Position numbers and translations under genes: made by a program | From: Flavobacterium reichenbachii | Lineage (GTDB): Bacteria; Bacteroidota; Bacteroidia; Flavobacteriales; Flavobacteriaceae | Assembly: GCF_002217435.1 (NCBI RefSeq) | Contig: NZ_MUHF01000026.1 | Location: 1 to 55,792, forward strand | Length of the DNA stretch: 55,792 nucleotides | Direction: 5' to 3' | In this document: positions 17,572 to 26,700 of the stretch, piece after piece | Layout: each line of letters begins with the position of its first letter | Position numbering within the stretch: position 1 is the stretch's first letter | Notes under the pieces: generated by a model | The model's database searches: none | Seen by the model: the letters and a program-made list of their open reading frames with translations, nothing else | Told to the model about the DNA's origin: nothing

Positions 17572-18810
17572 ATGAAAAAAAATGTTACCCATTTTTTATT
17601 ACTGGCATTTACATTCGCATTTATCGGATGCAGCAGTGATAATGACAAAACTGATGAAAATGCAATTAATATTACCCTTCAGGAAAAATATGAAACACCA
17701 ACCTTTACTGTTTTAGATATTACAGCTTCTGATGCTGGAACGACTGCAAAATACGAATGGATTATGAGCAAAAATCCAGTTAACCAAGTAACAGATTCTA
17801 TTGTTGGAAACACAAAAGATTTAAGTTTTACAGCTATTTATGCAGGCTCTTACGAATTTACATTGAATGTGACTGCAGAGAACAAAAAAGGAAGCAAAAA
17901 AACGATCGTTAACGTTATAAATGAAACGACAGCTTATAATCCGTATATCACACGCATTTTTGATTTTGATCCGGCACCCGGAATGTTTTCTAATGATTTG
18001 TATAAAGATGGTTTTTCTAAAGAAAATGTCGTAAAAACAGCATTAGGAAGAATAAGTGAAACCAATGTTGGTTATTTATTAGACTTAGGAGGTTTTGGAG
18101 GTTCTATTGTTGTAGGATTCGACCATACAGTTGTCAATGTAAAAGGAACAAGTGATTTTAGAGTTTATGGAGGAGACGTATCCAATCCAACGGCATCAAA
18201 ACCGAATCCGCCGGCGCCGGGATTGATTTTTGTGGCTTACGATAAAAATAAAAACGGAAAACCAGATGCAGACGAATGGTATGAAATTAAAGGAAGTCAG
18301 CACGATAAATCGAATACCATTAAGAATTTTAAAGTGACTTACCATAAAAAAGCAGCCGGTGAGCCTTTGGTTACATCAAGTGCTCTTTTTCTAGATTATG
18401 AACACGTTTATTGCGAAAACAATCAGGGAGAAACTTATTATCTGGCAAGACCTAGAGGCAGAAAAGAATTTTATCCTTTATGGGCTGCTCAAACTACAGT
18501 TAGTTATGAAGGTTTAAAACTCAATGTAGATTTTAAAACCGCACGTGCAAACCAAACAACATTATGGTATTCTACTCCTCCGGAATGGGGATATGTGAAT
18601 GCAATAAATCCTGATATCGATATTGACTGGGCAATTGATAAAAACGGAAATAAAGCCAATCTTCCGGGAATCGATTTTATAAAAGTAGTCAATTGTGTGA
18701 GCGAACCAATGGGACTTTGTCAGCAGCAATCTTCAATGGCGACTGTGTTTGCAGGAGCGGGAGACCTTCATATATTAAAAAAATACAATCTAAAAAAAGC
18801 AAATAATTAA
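17572..18810 (+). CDS. PKD-like surface lipoprotein of the B12 operon, paralog 2
   Basis: A 412-residue SPII lipoprotein (FAFIGCSSDND) with the same layout as the preceding gene: a PKD-like domain, then FDFDPAPGMFSND, DLGGFGGSIVVGFDHTVVN, the calcium-loop-like DKNKNGKPDADEWYEI and IDIDWAIDKNGNKANLP. It diverges in the inserted loops (for example NPTASKPNPPAPG) and near the C-terminus, where extra cysteines appear (VVNCVSEPMGLCQQQ). The gap to the upstream gene is 39 bases, to the next 4 bases, so cotranscription under the riboswitch is expected. Confidence 0.75.
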   Translation: MKKNVTHFLLLAFTFAFIGCSSDNDKTDENAINITLQEKYETPTFTVLDITASDAGTTAKYEWIMSKNPVNQVTDSIVGNTKDLSFTAIYAGSYEFTLNVTAENKKGSKKTIVNVINETTAYNPYITRIFDFDPAPGMFSNDLYKDGFSKENVVKTALGRISETNVGYLLDLGGFGGSIVVGFDHTVVNVKGTSDFRVYGGDVSNPTASKPNPPAPGLIFVAYDKNKNGKPDADEWYEIKGSQHDKSNTIKNFKVTYHKKAAGEPLVTSSALFLDYEHVYCENNQGETYYLARPRGRKEFYPLWAAQTTVSYEGLKLNVDFKTARANQTTLWYSTPPEWGYVNAINPDIDIDWAIDKNGNKANLPGIDFIKVVNCVSEPMGLCQQQSSMATVFAGAGDLHILKKYNLKKANN

Positions 18811-18814
18811 GATC

Positions 18815-20032
18815 ATGAAAAAGTATTTAAAGTATAGTTTATCTCTAATCGCTTTTGTTTCTTTTAATTCCTGCAGCAATGACGATTCAAAAACAGAAGA
18901 GCCATCCATACAGCCAGTTCAGGAAGCTTCAATTTCCATTCAATTAGCATCAGACTTTACAACCGAAAGATATAATGTAGCCGCTATAAATCCAGAAATA
19001 ACTATTAAAAACGGAAATGATGCGCTTGCCCAGTATAAATGGACAACCAAAGTAACGGGCAAAGATGGCGTCATAAAAGATTCTATAATTGGCGACAGCA
19101 AAACATTAGCTTTTATAAATTCGGCAGCAGCCAGTTATACAGTTGATTTTACAGTAACATTAGGAAAAATTGTAAAACAAGCTTCGACCAAAGTTACCGT
19201 TTCAGAAACTGGTAAAACGTATACAGCAAAAGCATTAACGCTGGTTGATTTTTTGCCTGCACCTAGTTCTAGCATACAAAGTTATACTACAAAAGAAGAA
19301 TCTTTACAGCAAACTCAGGAAAGTATAAAAGCAGGTGATGATGTTTATCTCGGAACATTTGGAGGATACATAGTTACTACATTTGACCATACTGTTATCA
19401 ATGCCTATGGTAAGCGCGACTTTACTGTTTTAATGGCTGAGGGAACTACGGCAACCAAATATTCTCCGGTTAGTATAGCCGTAGCTTATGATGCGAATAA
19501 AAACGGAATTGCAGATGCAAATGAATGGTATGAAATAGCAGGAAGCGAATATCATAAATCGACCACAGTTAAAAATTATGAAATAACCTATCATAAGCCT
19601 GATCCAAATGCAAGTCCGGTAGCAGGAACTGCAACTTGGCAGTACGATACAGCATACCTGCCATGGACAGACAATAAAAATGGATCTGGCAAAATTACCA
19701 AAACCTATACCCGCAGACGAAGTAATTATTACCCGGCATGGGTAGGAGATACTTACACTCTAAAAGGAACAAAAGTTACTATACCCGTAAAAGATGTAAG
19801 CGACGGTGCAGGTACAACTTATAATGTTGGAACCTTTGAGTGGGGTTACGGCGGTATTAAAGATCCTTCAATAGACATTAGCTGGGCAGTAGATAAAGAC
19901 GGAAATAAAGTTCATTTACCGGGAGTTGACTTTGTAAAAGTATATGTGTCAACATTTACAGCTTTAGGAGCCAACGATTTAATGTTGGGTGTTTTTCAGG
20001 AGGTTTCTGATTTGAATTTTCCAAAGAAATAG
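18815..20032 (+). CDS. PKD-like surface lipoprotein of the B12 operon, paralog 3
   Basis: A 405-residue SPII lipoprotein (VSFNSCSNDD). Same domain order as the two preceding genes, with DFLPAPSSSIQ, GTFGGYIVTTFDHTVIN, YDANKNGIADANEWYEI and ISWAVDKDGNKVHLPG. It is the most diverged of the three. Three tandem copies in one operon suggest gene amplification followed by specialisation, for instance for different corrinoids; the latter is speculation. Confidence 0.75.
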   Translation: MKKYLKYSLSLIAFVSFNSCSNDDSKTEEPSIQPVQEASISIQLASDFTTERYNVAAINPEITIKNGNDALAQYKWTTKVTGKDGVIKDSIIGDSKTLAFINSAAASYTVDFTVTLGKIVKQASTKVTVSETGKTYTAKALTLVDFLPAPSSSIQSYTTKEESLQQTQESIKAGDDVYLGTFGGYIVTTFDHTVINAYGKRDFTVLMAEGTTATKYSPVSIAVAYDANKNGIADANEWYEIAGSEYHKSTTVKNYEITYHKPDPNASPVAGTATWQYDTAYLPWTDNKNGSGKITKTYTRRRSNYYPAWVGDTYTLKGTKVTIPVKDVSDGAGTTYNVGTFEWGYGGIKDPSIDISWAVDKDGNKVHLPGVDFVKVYVSTFTALGANDLMLGVFQEVSDLNFPKK

Positions 20033-20102
20033 TTTTTTAATACTTGAAGGACCAAATAGTTCAATGTTTGAATATGAATATTAACCCTAAATTTTATAAA
20101 TC

Positions 20103-21050
20103 ATGAAAAAAGTAGTTTATTTTTTGACATTAGGTTTGATGATAGGATTTTCTTCCTGCAGCAGCGATGATGATGTTTTAAGTAGTGAAAGTTCAGTTTC
20201 AGGACTAAAGAACACAGCAAAAACGGCAAAAATTGCTGTTACAGATCCTTCAGTAGGAACCACGACAACTCTAAACCTTACCAACGCTTTATTGAGCAGC
20301 GGTACAACAACGACAGGAGGAAAGTACTGGGAAAACACCTATGTTTCTAACACAAATTTGAGTGTAGATATTTTTACATTCTCACATACTGCAACATCTG
20401 TAGGTTATAATTACTGGGATGGCTTTATTGTGTCTAACGTTAACGATATTACAGATTATGGTTCTGGTTCTGGTCCTGGAGGATCAGACGGCTGGGTGCC
20501 TCATCAATGGGGAACGATGGCCGGAAGTGGTTTCGGAACTTCTTCTACAACCACACCCGGAACACCCGGAACTTCTGGGGATCCTTTTATTGTAGCCTAT
20601 TGGTCTAGTTATTTAGATCCTGTAGCACCGCAGGGAAGTGCTTTTACAGAATCTGGGTTTTCTAACTGGATTAAAATTGGAAACACAGGATTGTATAAAG
20701 TAGAGGGACTAAAAATCAATATACATCCATGGCCTTATTACGGTTGTTTGTATGGAGATGGATTTGCACAGCCTTTTATTTCAGGCGACCATTTTGAATT
20801 ATTAATTTATGGTGTTGATGAAAATGGAGTACTTACAAATCCCGTAACACAATCTCTGGCAGATTATACAGGACCATCTTTGGTTATGCCTACAGGATGG
20901 ATAAATGTTTCAGCACCTAAACTGTCAAGTTTAGGAGACGTTAAATACCTTGTTTTTCAGATGGCTTCAACAGATTCTGATCCGATTTACGGAATGAACA
21001 CTGCAGCTTATTTCTGTTTAGATAAGCTTTCTGTAAAAAGAGTAGAGTAA
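20103..21050 (+). CDS. DUF4465-type lipoprotein, last gene of B12 operon (BtuH-like candidate)
   Basis: A 315-residue SPII lipoprotein (GFSSCSSDDD). The mature part matches what I know as DUF4465: N-x-SGxxxGGKYWENTYV, SYNYWDGF-type motif (here GYNYWDGFIVSNVNDIT), WVPHQWGTMAGSG, a long YWSSYLDP region and a C-terminal YFCLDKLSV strand, which together indicate a jelly-roll. Proteins with this domain occur in B12 loci, and I recall that BtuH, a cobalamin-binding lipoprotein of gut Bacteroides, is of this type; that link is from memory. It follows the third PKD paralog by 70 bases and is closed by a terminator. Confidence 0.7.
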   Translation: MKKVVYFLTLGLMIGFSSCSSDDDVLSSESSVSGLKNTAKTAKIAVTDPSVGTTTTLNLTNALLSSGTTTTGGKYWENTYVSNTNLSVDIFTFSHTATSVGYNYWDGFIVSNVNDITDYGSGSGPGGSDGWVPHQWGTMAGSGFGTSSTTTPGTPGTSGDPFIVAYWSSYLDPVAPQGSAFTESGFSNWIKIGNTGLYKVEGLKINIHPWPYYGCLYGDGFAQPFISGDHFELLIYGVDENGVLTNPVTQSLADYTGPSLVMPTGWINVSAPKLSSLGDVKYLVFQMASTDSDPIYGMNTAAYFCLDKLSVKRVE

Positions 21051-21059
21051 AAAATAGAT

Positions 21060-21090
21060 AAAAGAGCCATTTTAAAGTGGCTCTTTTATT
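21060..21090 (+). terminator. Rho-independent terminator of the B12 operon
   Basis: AAAAGAGCCAT and GTGGCTCTTTT pair across a short TTTAAA loop, followed by TTATT. It lies 10 bases after the last lipoprotein stop. Confidence 0.85.
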
Positions 21091-21348
21091 ACAGAATTAT
21101 AACTAAAACGCATAAAAAGCAAAAATATAATCACTTTTTTTGTTACAATTCAAATGTTTATTAATAAAAAAAGTAGTACATTTGATATGAGACAAATTAT
21201 AATACGCACCGTTGTTTTAACAGCGTTTATTCAATAATTACATTTTTCTATTTCATTAGAATGTTTATTAAAGAAACTTACAAAATGTCCTGATAGTAAA
21301 AGCAAGTAAGAAATAACTAGCTCGGATTATTAAATTAAGAAAATAAAC

Positions 21349-21726
21349 ATGATGACTTATAAAAAAATACTGCAGATTGATGACGACACAGACGATTGTG
21401 AGTTATTCATGGAAGCAGTAGAAGCCATTTCTTCTGCTGCATATACAGCGATAAATAATCCTGTAGAAGCACTTCGTAAATTAGTACAGCATGAAATTGA
21501 ACCAGATGTTATTTTTCTGGATTTGAATATGCCTATTATGTCCGGTCTTGAGTTTTTGACAGAAATAAAAAAAGAAGTCAGATTAAAAGAGATTCCGATA
21601 ATTATTTTTTCCACTTCACAATTAGAAGATATTATAAAAGAAGCCAAGAGATCCGGTGCAGAAGATTTTATATCAAAGCCAAATAATTTCAATGATTTAA
21701 AGAGAATTTTGAGTAGTTATGTTTAA
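21349..21726 (+). CDS. CheY-like single-domain response regulator
   Basis: A 125-residue receiver domain with no output domain. The acidic pocket is IDDDTDD (about residues 10-16), the phospho-acceptor is Asp58 in IFLDLNMP, the Thr/Ser is in IIIFSTSQ, and the conserved Lys is in FISKPNN. Such stand-alone receivers (Rcp1-like) pass phosphate between kinases or act by protein contact. It is first in a run of five phosphorelay genes and probably communicates with the kinase that begins at 21879. In the 258 bases upstream I see TACATTTG at 21177-21184, a match to the -7 consensus without a good -33. Confidence 0.9.
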   Translation: MMTYKKILQIDDDTDDCELFMEAVEAISSAAYTAINNPVEALRKLVQHEIEPDVIFLDLNMPIMSGLEFLTEIKKEVRLKEIPIIIFSTSQLEDIIKEAKRSGAEDFISKPNNFNDLKRILSSYV

Positions 21727-21878
21727 CTGCTTAAAACGATCAAATGTTATCTTTACTTACAGACAGTGTAGATTATTTTTACTTAAAAATAATTTGGTAA
21801 AGATTTTATTTTTTTACTATTTTTATTTCACCTTAAACATCCTTTATTAGAGAGATAGGCATCTTTAAATCTAAGTGA

Positions 21879-23321
21879 ATGAAATTATCTACTCAAATTC
21901 TTCTTGCATTTACGCTGGTAATTTTGCTGTCTGTTGCAGATTCTTACACCAATTATATGCTGTCAAAGAAAGTACAGCTTAATTCGCAGTTTCTTGCCAG
22001 ATCTGAAGAAATTATTAGAAACTCTAATAGGACACATAAAGCTATAATCGAGATGCAGAGTGCCTTTAGAGGATATCTGCTTACAGACGATCAGACATTT
22101 TTAGATTCTTATTATAAAGGACTTAAGAGAGTGCCGTTTTTAATAAAAGAACAGGAAAAACGAATTAACCTAAAGAGCACACAACGAACTATTTTAGATT
22201 CTATAAACAAACAGCATAATAATTGGCTGGTTTATTCTGAAAAATTAATAAAATCAAGAAAGGAATTTCCCGAAACTTATCGGAATCTTTTTGAAAATTC
22301 ACTGAAGAAACACGTCGGAAAGAAAATAAACGATGCTATTTCTAAAAAATTCTCCAGATTTGATAAAATAGAATATAAGATGAGGAAACATCATACAGAT
22401 ATGTTACTCGACTCTTTAAAAAGAACCCGAACCTTTTCATTTATCTTTCTGATATTAACCGTAATTGTAGGTGTTTCAAGCACTGTTTATATCATTTTTG
22501 TTACCAATAAAAGGATTACCGCCATGGTAAGACTTGCAGAGAATATTTCGAAAGGAAATTTTACAATAGTAGAAGATACCCGCAACGATGAATTGACAGC
22601 CCTTTCTACCTCACTAAACAGTATGTCGGGAAAACTGGATAAAAACATACACGAACTCAAAAACAGAAATGCAGAACTTAACAAGTTTGCTTATGTAGTT
22701 TCTCACGATTTAAAAGCCCCGATTCGCGGTATTCATAATGTAGTCAGCTGGATTGAGGAAGATCACCATGAGGAATTATCTCCGGAGCTTAAAAGATATC
22801 TAAAAATTATTCCGCAGAAAACCAAACGAATGGAGGCCCTTATCAATGGTTTACTGGCGTATGCAAGGTTAAATGTAAAAGTAGCACCAGAACATATTGA
22901 TGCCAATATACTGGTAAATGAAATTGCAGCTTCTATAGTTCCGAGAAATTTTAAGCTGGAAATTGGTAAACTTCCAAATTTATATACAGAAAGAATTAAA
23001 TTAGAGCAGGTTTTTACCAATCTGATTAGTAATGCAGTAAAATATACACAACCAGAAGGCGGACAAATTAAAATAAGCTGTCTCACTTTTACAACCTTTC
23101 ATGAATTTTCTGTAAAAGATAACGGAATCGGAATTGCGCCGGAATATCATAAAAAGATATTTGAAATATTTCAAACCCTCCGGGAAAAAAATGAAGAAGA
23201 GAGCACCGGAGTAGGTTTAGCAATCGTAAAAAAAATAATTGATGACCAGCAGGAATATATTTCTGTGAAATCTGAACTGGGAAAAGGAGCAGAATTCCTT
23301 TTTACCTGGAGAAATAATTAA
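21879..23321 (+). CDS. CHASE3-HAMP sensor histidine kinase
   Basis: A 480-residue membrane kinase. TM1 is at about residues 5-25, a helical extracytoplasmic CHASE3-type domain at 26-185 (AFRGYLLTDDQTFLDSY is the typical signature), TM2 at 186-208 and a HAMP linker follows. The HisKA helix carries His276 in VVSHDLKAPIRGI and the ATPase has NLISNAVKY, DNGIGI and GVGLAIVKK. This type is close to phytochrome-like kinases that work with Rcp-type receivers, which fits the single-domain regulators on both sides. The stimulus is unknown; CHASE3 domains respond to envelope or small-molecule cues. The next receiver starts 4 bases downstream. Confidence 0.92.
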   Translation: MKLSTQILLAFTLVILLSVADSYTNYMLSKKVQLNSQFLARSEEIIRNSNRTHKAIIEMQSAFRGYLLTDDQTFLDSYYKGLKRVPFLIKEQEKRINLKSTQRTILDSINKQHNNWLVYSEKLIKSRKEFPETYRNLFENSLKKHVGKKINDAISKKFSRFDKIEYKMRKHHTDMLLDSLKRTRTFSFIFLILTVIVGVSSTVYIIFVTNKRITAMVRLAENISKGNFTIVEDTRNDELTALSTSLNSMSGKLDKNIHELKNRNAELNKFAYVVSHDLKAPIRGIHNVVSWIEEDHHEELSPELKRYLKIIPQKTKRMEALINGLLAYARLNVKVAPEHIDANILVNEIAASIVPRNFKLEIGKLPNLYTERIKLEQVFTNLISNAVKYTQPEGGQIKISCLTFTTFHEFSVKDNGIGIAPEYHKKIFEIFQTLREKNEEESTGVGLAIVKKIIDDQQEYISVKSELGKGAEFLFTWRNN

Positions 23322-23324
23322 GTT

Positions 23325-23756
23325 ATGAAAAAGCCCACAATATTATTAGTAGAAGATGATGAACTGGACATTATAAGTGTCCAACGATCTCTAAAAAAGC
23401 TAAAAAGCGACTACGAACTTCATACTGCTTACAACGGTATCGAAGCTTTAAGAATTCTAAGAGATCCTAACGTAGGCTTGAGGCCCGATGTTATTCTCTT
23501 GGATATCAATATGCCCAGGATGAATGGTGTTGAATTTCTCAAAGTTTTAAGAGAAGATGAAAATCTTAAAGACCTGAAAGTTTTTGTAATGACTACTTCT
23601 TCAGAAGGGCAGGATCGCTCAGAAGCAGAAAAACTGGGTATTTCCGGATATATTATAAAACCTTTAAATTATACAGAAAATACAAAACGCTCAGATTCTA
23701 TGGAAGCCTTTGTACAATTTCATTTAAGGAAAATATTACTCGACGAAAATACGTAA
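23325..23756 (+). CDS. CheY/Rcp1-like response regulator
   Basis: A 143-residue receiver domain only: LLVEDDELD pocket, Asp60 in ILLDINMPRMNG, MTTSSEG switch and conserved Lys in YIIKPLNY. It is coupled to the CHASE3 kinase (3-base gap), so it is that kinase's most probable phospho-acceptor. The loop with RDPNVGLRPD is typical of the Rcp1 class, which partners with HWE/phytochrome-like kinases. Confidence 0.92.
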   Translation: MKKPTILLVEDDELDIISVQRSLKKLKSDYELHTAYNGIEALRILRDPNVGLRPDVILLDINMPRMNGVEFLKVLREDENLKDLKVFVMTTSSEGQDRSEAEKLGISGYIIKPLNYTENTKRSDSMEAFVQFHLRKILLDENT

Positions 23757-23780
23757 CAGTATATTTTTCACTTAAGTGAA

Positions 23781-26700
23781 ATGGAATTGCGTGAGTTAGT
23801 GCATCAGATTATTTTTAAATCATTCGACAAAAGAATTGGGAATATGAAAAAAATTAAAGAAGTTAATACTGAAAAATCTCAGGAAGCGGTGATCGTACTT
23901 CCGGTTATTGCAGATAAACCTTCAAAATCAAAAGGGAAAAATGATGGTTCGGAAGAATCTATTTTGACAGATCCTGAGTTTTTGAAGATTTTATTAAAGG
24001 TTAAAAATGGTAATTTCACACAACGTTTCCCAACGGATCAGGATGGAACTAAAAGATCAATCTGCGAAACTTTGAACGAAATCATAGACCTCAACGAACG
24101 TATGGTTTTTGAATTTCAGAAAGTAGGTAAAAGCATTGGAAAACAAGGAAAGCTAACCAATAGAGTTTCTCTGGATGGAGCAAGAGGTTCCTGGAGTTCC
24201 TGCGTAGATTCTGTAAACACCCTTATTTCAGATCTGGTGCATCCAACGATTGAGATTGCACACGTAATTACGTCGGTAGCAAAAGGAAACTTATCTCAGG
24301 AAATGCCGCTTTCTATTGAAGGAAACCCGCTTCAGGGAGAATTCTTAAGAATTGCAAAAGAGGTAAACGGAATGGTAAAACAGCTTAACCTTTTCTCGAT
24401 GGAGGTGACGCGTGTGGCACGTGAGGTAGGTACAGAAGGTAAACTGGGAGGTCAGGCAAAAGTAAGAGGTGTTGGAGGGGTTTGGAAAGATTTGACCGAC
24501 TCGGTAAATAAAATGGCATCTAACTTAACGGGTCAGGTGCGTAACATTGCAGACGTAACAACCGCGGTGGCAAAAGGAGATTTATCTAAAAAAATTACCG
24601 TTGACGTAAAAGGAGAAATCTTAGAATTAAAGAATACCATCAATACCATGGTGGATCAGCTGAACTCATTCTCCTCTGAGGTAACCCGTGTGGCACGTGA
24701 GGTAGGAACCGAAGGGAAATTAGGAGGACAGGCACAGGTAAAAGGAGTTGGTGGGACATGGAAAGATTTAACAGATTCGGTGAATCAGATGGCATCCAAC
24801 TTAACAGGTCAGGTGCGTAATATTGCCGATGTAACAACCGCGGTAGCAAAAGGAGATTTGTCTAAAAAAATTACCGTAGACGTAAAAGGAGAAATTCTGG
24901 AGCTGAAAGATACCATAAACACCATGGTCGATCAGCTGAACTCGTTTTCTTCTGAGGTAACTCGTGTGGCGGTAGAGGTAGGATCTGAAGGAAAACTGGG
25001 AGGTCAGGCAAAAGTGCGAGGTGTTGGTGGTGTATGGAAAGATTTGACAGATTCGGTAAACCAAATGGCGAGTAACTTAACAGGTCAGGTACGTAACATT
25101 GCCGAGGTAACGACAGCCGTTGCAAAAGGAGATTTATCTAAAAAAATTACAGTAAACGTTGCGGGAGAAATCCTCGAACTTAAAAATACAATTAATACCA
25201 TGGTGGATCAGCTGAACTCCTTTGGTGCCGAGGTAACTCGTGTGGCACGTGAGGTAGGTTCAGAAGGAAAACTGGGAGGTCAGGCCAAAGTAAAAGGTGT
25301 TGGTGGAACCTGGAAAGATTTAACAGATTCGGTGAATCAGATGGCATCCAACTTAACAGGTCAGGTGCGTAACATTGCTGAGGTAACAACCGCGGTAGCA
25401 AATGGTGACCTTTCTAAAAAAATTACAGCCGTAGCCGAAGGAGAAATCTTAGAGCTGAAGAAAACGATCAACACGATGGTCGATCAGCTGAACTCATTTT
25501 CATCTGAGGTAACCCGTGTGGCGCTTGAGGTAGGAACAGAAGGAAAACTAGGAGGTCAGGCAAAAGTAAAAGGAGTTGGTGGAACCTGGAAAGATTTAAC
25601 CGATTCGGTGAATCAAATGGCATCCAACTTAACAGGTCAGGTGCGTAACATTGCTGAGGTAACAACTGCCGTAGCAAAAGGCGATTTATCACGCCAGATT
25701 ACGGTTGATACCAAAGGAGAAATCTTAGAATTAAAAAACACCATTAATACAATGGTGGGCCAGCTGAACTCATTTGCATCTGAGGTAACTCGTGTGGCGC
25801 GTGAGGTTGGTACCGAAGGAAAACTGGGAGGACAGGCGCAGGTAGAAGGTGTTGGAGGAACATGGAAAGATTTGACCGATTCGGTAAACCAGATGGCATC
25901 GAATCTTACCGGACAAGTGCGTAATATTGCCGAAGTAACAACAGCGGTAGCAAAAGGAGATTTATCGCTCCAGATTACCGTAGATACAAAAGGAGAAATC
26001 TTAGAGCTTAAAAATACAATTAATACCATGGTGGATCAGCTTCGAAGTTTTGCTTCAGAGGTAACCAGGGTATCAAGAGAAGTTGGTACCGAAGGAAAAC
26101 TGGGAGGACAGGCCAACGTACCGGGAGTTGCAGGAACATGGAAAGATTTAACAGATTCTGTGAATCAGATGGCGGGGAACTTAACCGCTCAGGTACGTAA
26201 TATTGCCGATGTGGCGATTGCCGTTGCAAATGGAGATATGTCCCGAAAAATTACCGTTGACGTTCGCGGAGAAATTCTTCAATTAAAAGAAACGCTGAAT
26301 ACAATGGTGGATCAGCTTCGTGAATTTGCCTCTGAGGTAACTCGTGTGGCGCGTGAGGTTGGTACCGAAGGAAAACTGGGAGGACAGGCAAATGTACCAG
26401 GAGTTGCAGGAACGTGGAAAGATTTAACGGATTCGGTGAATCAGATGGCGGGTAACTTAACAACTCAGGTACGTAATATTGCCGAGGTAACAATTGCCGT
26501 TGCCAATGGAGATATGTCGAAAAAAATTACTGCCGACGTTCGTGGAGAGATTCTTCAACTAAAAGAAACTGTAAATACCATGGTGGATCAGCTTCGTGCC
26601 TTTGCATCAGAGGTAACTCGTGTGGCGCGTGAGGTAGGAACCGATGGAAAACTGGGAGGACAAGCGTTTGTACCGGGAGTTGCAGGGACTTGGAAAGATT

